DNA of 10,227 bases from JAIEPW01 sp964406035 (GTDB lineage: Bacteria > Acidobacteriota > Terriglobia > Bryobacterales > Bryobacteraceae): NCBI GenBank assembly GCA_964406035.1, contig CAYOQB010000181.1:1-10227 (forward strand), written 5' to 3'. The stretch's first letter is position 1; each line of letters begins with the position of its first letter. The position numbers and the translations under genes are program-made. The notes under the pieces were generated by a model. That model ran no database searches, was not told the origin of the DNA, and saw only the letters and a list, made by a program, of their open reading frames with translations. Positions 7,401-10,227 of the stretch are shown here, one piece after another.

Positions 7401-7985
7401 GCCAGCTACGTCCTGCCCATCGGCAAGGGCAAGCTGATCGGCGGCAACATGCCCAACTGGCTCGATCGAGTCGCCGCCGGCTGGGAGATCGGTTCCCTCG
7501 GCATCTGGACCTCCGGCGCCACCATGAGCATCTCCTCCGGCGTCTATACCGGTCCCAACCAGACGGACTTCGGCCCGGCGGCAACCAACGTCGGATCGCT
7601 CGTCAACTACAACGGAACCGATCGCAGCATCGGCCGCGTGGAAAGAATCGGCGCAGGCGTCCAGTTCTTCACACCGCAGCAGATCGCCTTGTTCTCGGTC
7701 CCCGAGCCAGGCTCCATCGGAACCTCCGGCCGCAACGCCTTCCGCGGACCCGGTTTCTTCAACACCGACCTCTCCGTGATCAAGCGCTTCCGCGTCATCG
7801 GTGAACGCACCTTCGTCACCTTCCGCGCCGAGGCCTACAACCTGCTGAACAACGTCAACTTCGTCAACCCGCTGCTCAATCTGCAGACTCCGCAAACCTT
7901 CGGACGCATTCAGGCCACCGTCACCGGGGCCGCCAACCAGTCCGGCGCGCGCGTGATGCAAATGGCGCTGCGGCTCGACTTCTGA
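4404..7985 (+). CDS. Oar-like TonB-dependent receptor with carboxypeptidase regulatory-like domain
   Basis: Outer-membrane beta-barrel of 1,193 residues, predicted to bind and import a ligand with TonB energy; ligand unknown. The signal peptide is residues 1-19 (MRGLFSILLAGSLALPVLA, cleavage before QV). Residues about 25-105 form a CarboxypepD_reg-type Ig-like domain (RLEGSVQDSSGAVIPGATLSL then GFYVFPVLQPGVYTLNV). The plug follows at about 120-245 with the family-typical VNGMRQGSNNSTLDGVDVND (172-191) and GQIELITRSGTNRFSGNLYE. The rest is barrel strands rich in aromatic/Asn-Arg alternation, for example DYAYYLQDDWRLAPNFTLNLGVRYEF and TFRAEAYNLLNNVNF, ending in terminal Phe (LRLDF), the usual BAM recognition residue. 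The architecture matches Oar/Acidobacteria 'TonB-dependent receptor' paralogues of about 1,000-1,200 residues. No canonical TonB box was identified. The gene stands alone with its own terminator. Confidence 0.93.
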   Translation: MRGLFSILLAGSLALPVLAQVQNARLEGSVQDSSGAVIPGATLSLVNNRTQVKVDIDADAQGFYVFPVLQPGVYTLNVSAGGFRKSTVTNIELNVGVTIRQDVKLEVGAVADSVTVEAGSVRVQTAEATVQRAITLRDIDNLPQLARNPIALATYQPGVQIGNPGDPSFGRVNGMRQGSNNSTLDGVDVNDAVNPRLGLALNATNTDSIEEFRIITNGAKAEHGRSAGGQIELITRSGTNRFSGNLYEFHRNTILNANNFFNKSAAGPENARPKFIQNQFGGSFGGPVLIPKLFNGRDKLFFFYNYQGSRTAQEVVRNRTVLTATARQGIFRWTVPGTSEVRSFDIPAADPRRLGIDPTVAGLIALTPLPNNTDVGDGLNTSGYRFNAPAGNQGDQSTFKTDWNPASSLRMYFRYSWFKTLTPADTLNNAEQTFPGQPNGTQGGIRSGFSAGGNWTIKPWIVNEFIAGFSQSSVRFGRVRSDFFAGQPLISATLTTSTATTLYTNPVPIGFGSDRNSPVKQITDNLSILRGKHSLKAGFRYAHTRQYQTADANIWPTISLGQDNGNAAPGNIGPSGSTVIASADRQRFDAMYNNLLGRISNIAQTFNSDLDTFLPGQPRVRNFIFRDYAYYLQDDWRLAPNFTLNLGVRYEFFGVPFERDGLQGNIDQQPLGLINTVSQIPDLTVRRSNAWFSNDWNNFAPRIGFAWDPFKDGKTSIRASWGMFYDRVTGGTSIDPDANMPGFAQATQVFPNRTAGSDVRLRDNPALPAATGSPVLTLPASRGFATLSLFDPSFRTPYVLQMNFTIQRELMRNTVLEVGYVGNRGIKQVLDQNVNQTRIYQGFLNDFNELRAFQANSAATPSATNALVRMFGTPQAAITAIGATPVRQGSVGAAANTIDTSNNSRYAAAGLSNFYLRNFPQFQNVNVTTNAGRTYYDSMQVSLRRQAGSLRFAANYTWSKTMDTLSTDGGGFTGPLDNYNLELTRARSDADRPHTFNWSASYVLPIGKGKLIGGNMPNWLDRVAAGWEIGSLGIWTSGATMSISSGVYTGPNQTDFGPAATNVGSLVNYNGTDRSIGRVERIGAGVQFFTPQQIALFSVPEPGSIGTSGRNAFRGPGFFNTDLSVIKRFRVIGERTFVTFRAEAYNLLNNVNFVNPLLNLQTPQTFGRIQATVTGAANQSGARVMQMALRLDF

Positions 7986-8003
7986 TCCCTGAAAGCACTC
8001 TCC

Positions 8004-8037
8004 AGCGCCGGGCCGGCAACGGTCCGGCGCTTTTTTT
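8004..8037 (+). terminator. Intrinsic terminator of the TonB receptor gene
   Basis: A perfect 8-bp GC-rich stem (AGCGCCGG at 8004-8011 with CCGGCGCT at 8024-8031) extends inward by a G-U and two C-G pairs around a GGCAAC loop. A run of seven T follows at 8031-8037. It lies 18 bases after the receptor stop, in the orientation of that gene. Confidence 0.93.
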
Positions 8038-8101
8038 GTGCTGTCACGCCCCGATCGCTGCTCGATTTCGTTTGCTTTCAATCCCTTGCTCCGGCCAGCG
8101 C

Positions 8102-8122
8102 CGCGGGCGTTCTCCGCCCGTG
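8102..8122. repeat. Short GC-rich hairpin (CGGGCG / CGCCCG)
   Basis: CGGGCG (8104-8109) and CGCCCG (8115-8120) pair around a TTCTC loop; the stem extends outward by a G-U and a C-G pair. The flank reads GTGCTACAACA. The form resembles small dispersed intergenic palindromes of GC-rich bacteria, but copy number cannot be judged here. Confidence 0.5.
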
Positions 8123-8147
8123 CTACAACATTGGCCGAAGCGCGACG

Positions 8148-8159
8148 GGCTGGCCAGCC
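8148..8159. repeat. Perfect 12-bp palindrome GGCTGGCCAGCC
   Basis: Self-complementary over all 12 bases. It could be a dyad protein site or part of the neighbouring hairpin cluster. Confidence 0.5.
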
Positions 8160-8171
8160 TGCTTCTTAAGC

Positions 8172-8185
8172 CGGGATCGATCCCG
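8172..8185. repeat. Perfect 14-bp palindrome CGGGATCGATCCCG
   Basis: Self-complementary over 14 bases with no loop, so as DNA it is a dyad rather than a good RNA hairpin. It is followed by the only A/T-rich patch of the region. Confidence 0.5.
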
Positions 8186-8217
8186 CAATAATTTTGTCGA
8201 GAAGATGAAGTGAGGGC

Positions 8218-8236
8218 CTCCGGCGATCCGCCGGAG
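8218..8236 (-). repeat. 8-bp stem hairpin downstream of the cytochrome gene
   Basis: CTCCGGCG (8218-8225) and CGCCGGAG (8229-8236) form a perfect stem with an ATC loop, about 35 bases past the stop of the leftward cytochrome gene. There is no T-run after it on the minus strand, so it is not a classical intrinsic terminator. It could stabilise the 3' end or act with Rho. Confidence 0.5.
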
Positions 8237-8271
8237 CCCCTGAGGTTAGGCCGTAGTGTCTCTCGACGCGC

Positions 8272-8721
8272 CTACTGGCCGCTGAAACCGATCCGGTCCC
8301 GCTGCTCCGCCAGCTTCTTCGCGTCTACTCCCGGAACCTTGCTCAATTCATCGAAGCTCTTGAACTCGCCCGCCTTCGCCCGGTGCGCGACAATCGCCTC
8401 GCCTTCCTTCGCCGTGAGTCCCAGAACATCCGCCAGCTCCGCCGCCTGCGCTTTGTTCACGTTCAGCCGCGACAGATAACGCGCCAGATACTCGACCATC
8501 TCCTCGAGTTCCGAATCCTCTGCGTTCATCCCCCGGCTGACCATGTCATGCACGCTGGTGTGCCACGCCTGCCGCGTCTTGCGCATGTTCGCGAACAGAT
8601 TCAACCCGTGGCAACTGCCGCACAGCCGCTCCACGGTCTTCTTCCCGGGTTTGTCTGGGAACGCATCTCCCGCCAAAACGGGCATCCCCATCAGCATCAG
8701 AACAGCCACCGCAGCTCGCAC
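8272..8721 (-). CDS. Exported monohaem cytochrome c fused to a ComEA-like helix-hairpin-helix domain
   Basis: 149-residue protein. Residues 1-17 form a signal peptide (MRAAVAVLMLMGMPVLA), so the mature protein is periplasmic or surface-exposed. A c-haem motif CGSCH (34-38) is followed by R..R..W....HDMVSRGM (about 48-65), where Met60 or Met65 may be the sixth ligand, and by EEMVEYLARYLSRLN. This is the pattern of small class-I cytochromes that accompany periplasmic quinoprotein dehydrogenases. Residues about 86-146 then form a helix-hairpin-helix repeat (LNVNKAQAAELADVLGL, IVAHRAKAGEFKSFDELSKVPGV) like ComEA, usually a DNA-binding module or an interaction module in exported proteins. The start is GTG at 8721, directly before the signal peptide; no Shine-Dalgarno is visible. 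It is divergent from the thiamine-diphosphate enzyme, 97 bp away. It probably transfers electrons; the partner is unknown. Confidence 0.82.
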   Translation of the reverse strand: MRAAVAVLMLMGMPVLAGDAFPDKPGKKTVERLCGSCHGLNLFANMRKTRQAWHTSVHDMVSRGMNAEDSELEEMVEYLARYLSRLNVNKAQAAELADVLGLTAKEGEAIVAHRAKAGEFKSFDELSKVPGVDAKKLAEQRDRIGFSGQ

Positions 8722-8727
8722 AAAACT

Positions 8728-8733
8728 AGATTA
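8728..8733 (-). promoter_or_regulatory. Possible -10 box (TAATCT) for the cytochrome gene
   Basis: On the minus strand TAATCT lies only six bases before the GTG start, with no Shine-Dalgarno between. If it is the -10 element, transcription would begin at or next to the GTG, giving a leaderless mRNA. No convincing -35 box is visible upstream. Confidence 0.25.
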
Positions 8734-8818
8734 CATCGGGATTGCGCATTACGTTCCTTTACGCCCAAAACCAGCCCGGCGGCTGATATGCTGAGTCCTC
8801 AGAGGCACGCGAGCCACG

Positions 8819-10227
8819 ATGGAAGAGCAGCAAAAACCCACCAAAACCGAAGAAAACAAGAAGTCCCGCCGCGGATTCCTGAACGCTTCCGCGATCGCGG
8901 CCGCGGCCGCTTTCGGGGCGGCGCAAAAAGCCGAAGCCGAGCCCGGCGTCTCCCCCATCCGCGTCCCGGACGCCATCCCCACCGCGCTCAACACTCCCGG
9001 CAAGCCTGCCAACTGGCCCATGCGCGGCGCACAGATCTTCGCCCGCGTCTGCAAGGACGAGGGCCTGGCCGCCCTGTTCTGCTGCCCCGGCAACTACGAG
9101 ATCATCAATTCCATCGTTGAGGAGGGCATCCCGGCGTACGGCGGCCGCACCGAAGGCTCCATGTGCTCCGCCGCCGACGGCTTTGCCCGCGTCACCGGCG
9201 AGATCACCGCGTGTTCCGGCACCGAAGGTCCCGGCTTCACCAACATGATCATGAACATCGCCGCCGCCAACGCCGCCCGCACCCCGCTGCTGGTGCTCGC
9301 CAGCAACAAACGGATCGCGGACGACGACGCGGAAATGGGCATCCAGACCTGCTACCAGCAGCCGACCACCGAGGGCATGCGCAAGTACGGCAAGCGTCTC
9401 ATCGATCCCAAGCGAGTGTACGAATACGCCGCTTACGCCTTCCGCCAGTTGAAAACTGGCGTGCCGTCCCCGGTTCACCTCGACTTCCCCGGCGAGATCT
9501 CCAATGCGCGCTTCAAGGACGCGAGCGAGCTCCGCTACTTCCACGACAAAGCCAAGTACAAGACCGACGCCCGCCCGCATCCCGACCCCAAGCGCATCGC
9601 CGCGCTCGCCGACATGATCAAGACAGCGCAGCGGCCCATCATCGTCGCCTCCACCGGCGTGTTCTACAGCCGTGCCTGGGACGCCCTGAAAGCCGCCGCC
9701 GAAAAAGCCGAGATTGCCGTCGTCGAATCCGGACCCTCCCGCGGGCACTTCTCCGACGCCCACCCGCTGTCCGCCTCCACAGCGCCCGGCGCGCTCGCCA
9801 GCGCCGACCTGGTGATCTTCATCGGTCAATATTCCATGCCCAACGTCGGCGAATGCGCCTTTAGTCCCGACGCGAAGTACGTCCGCATCGATCCCGACGC
9901 CGCCGACATCGGCCGCAACTGGCCCATCGACTTCGGCATCGTGAGCTGCGAAAAGGCTGCATTGGAAGCGCTGGCCGCCGCGCTGCCCCGCATGAAGCAC
10001 GAAGCGTGGGTCGCTGAGCTCGCCGCCGAGCGCAAAAAATTCGAGGACCAGAACGCCGAATACTACAGAACCGGACTGGGCTACACCGACGCCGTCCACC
10101 CCGCCGTGATGGCGCAGGATCTCAGCGACTTCCTGTACCGGGGCGAGCTCGCTAAGGAACTCACCACCGTGGTCGCCGGCGGCTACGGCATCGCCCGCTA
10201 CATGCGCCGCTACCTCCGCGCGCACCG
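8819..10227 (+). CDS. Tat-exported thiamine-diphosphate enzyme, acetolactate synthase-like (3' end cut by window edge)
   Basis: An open frame of 469 codons runs off the right edge. The N-terminus carries a twin-arginine signal: KKSRRGFLNAS (14-24), an alanine-rich stretch, and likely cleavage after AEA (about residue 40). The pyrimidine-binding domain follows (about 66-240) with a CCPGNYEI loop (88-95) and the sequence around Glu112 in GGRTEGSMCSAADGFARVTG, placing Glu112 as the catalytic glutamate that activates ThDP, then GTEGPGFTNM (134-143). The central Rossmann-type domain is about 258-385 (RPIIVASTGVF, SADLVIFIGQYSMPN). VVAGGYGIARY near the edge should open the ThDP-pyrophosphate domain, whose GDG...N motif is outside the window. 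Family reactions are decarboxylation or ligation of 2-oxo acids; the substrate cannot be told. The start is ATG 8819; AGAGG lies 13 bases upstream, a poor spacing. The family is mostly cytoplasmic, so the Tat signal is unusual. Confidence 0.85.
   Translation, partial: MEEQQKPTKTEENKKSRRGFLNASAIAAAAAFGAAQKAEAEPGVSPIRVPDAIPTALNTPGKPANWPMRGAQIFARVCKDEGLAALFCCPGNYEIINSIVEEGIPAYGGRTEGSMCSAADGFARVTGEITACSGTEGPGFTNMIMNIAAANAARTPLLVLASNKRIADDDAEMGIQTCYQQPTTEGMRKYGKRLIDPKRVYEYAAYAFRQLKTGVPSPVHLDFPGEISNARFKDASELRYFHDKAKYKTDARPHPDPKRIAALADMIKTAQRPIIVASTGVFYSRAWDALKAAAEKAEIAVVESGPSRGHFSDAHPLSASTAPGALASADLVIFIGQYSMPNVGECAFSPDAKYVRIDPDAADIGRNWPIDFGIVSCEKAALEALAAALPRMKHEAWVAELAAERKKFEDQNAEYYRTGLGYTDAVHPAVMAQDLSDFLYRGELAKELTTVVAGGYGIARYMRRYLRAH

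Larger units (their letters stand above)
8038..8271. other. Non-coding region with several palindromes, between convergent genes
   Basis: This 234-bp stretch lies between the receptor terminator and the 3' end of the leftward cytochrome gene. I find no credible gene in it. It holds four separate inverted repeats, listed individually, and a short A/T-rich stretch (AATAATTTTGT, about 8187-8197). Because the flanking genes converge, promoters are not expected here; RNA hairpins acting as 3' ends or a dispersed intergenic repeat are more likely. Confidence 0.6.

Noticed and set aside
5952..8081. A 709-codon open frame on the minus strand opposite the TonB receptor
   Set aside because: Its product is Gly/Val/Ala/Asp-rich low complexity, matches no domain, and mirrors the high-GC codon use of the well-supported receptor gene. 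It also runs through the terminator.
8210..8479. An 89-codon plus-strand frame
   Set aside because: It is antisense to the cytochrome gene, Ser/Arg/Pro-rich, with no domain or ribosome site.
8759..10225. A 488-codon minus-strand frame opposite the thiamine-diphosphate enzyme
   Set aside because: The plus frame shows a Tat signal and family motifs throughout; the antisense product is Gly/Val/Asp-rich with no recognisable domain.
1..10227. CRISPR array, tRNA, rRNA, insertion sequence or prophage
   Set aside because: I looked for regularly spaced repeats, cloverleaf-like segments, transposase motifs and terminal inverted repeats, and saw none.

Overview
The window is high-GC bacterial DNA with dense coding and G/C-rich third codon positions. 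The best guess for the host is an Acidobacteriota member of the Solibacter/Bryobacter type. The main reason is a roughly 1,190-residue Oar-like TonB-dependent receptor with an N-terminal carboxypeptidase-regulatory domain, a family greatly expanded there. A Tat-exported metabolic enzyme and a small exported cytochrome c fit this. The assignment is inferred from gene content; there is no rRNA or other marker.

Left part (1-4185, all minus strand): a compact five-gene operon, in transcription order acyl-CoA dehydrogenase, MeaB GTPase, methylmalonyl-CoA epimerase, S-methyl-5'-thioadenosine phosphorylase (MTAP), and a glycosyltransferase-9-like protein that runs off the left edge. The genes overlap or nearly touch (TGATG overlap, 14-nt overlap, 9-nt gap with the Shine-Dalgarno on the preceding stop, about 20-nt overlap), which suggests translational coupling. 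Three genes belong to acyl-CoA/propionyl-CoA catabolism via methylmalonyl-CoA. MTAP recycles the by-product of polyamine and other SAM-dependent synthesis.

Middle (4186-8037): a 218-bp divergent intergenic region, then the single large plus-strand TonB-dependent receptor, closed by a clear intrinsic terminator at 8004-8037. It has no SusD-like or enzyme partner in the window.

Right part (8038-10227): a 234-bp non-coding stretch with four separate palindromes or hairpins. A minus-strand gene follows for an exported single-haem cytochrome c fused to a ComEA-like helix-hairpin-helix domain. Divergent from it, a plus-strand gene encodes a Tat-signal-bearing thiamine-diphosphate (acetolactate synthase-like) enzyme cut by the right edge.

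No tRNA, rRNA, CRISPR array, insertion sequence or phage gene was seen. The least ordinary items are the exported ThDP enzyme, the cytochrome-HhH fusion beside it, the MTAP gene inside a methylmalonyl-CoA operon, and the palindrome cluster.
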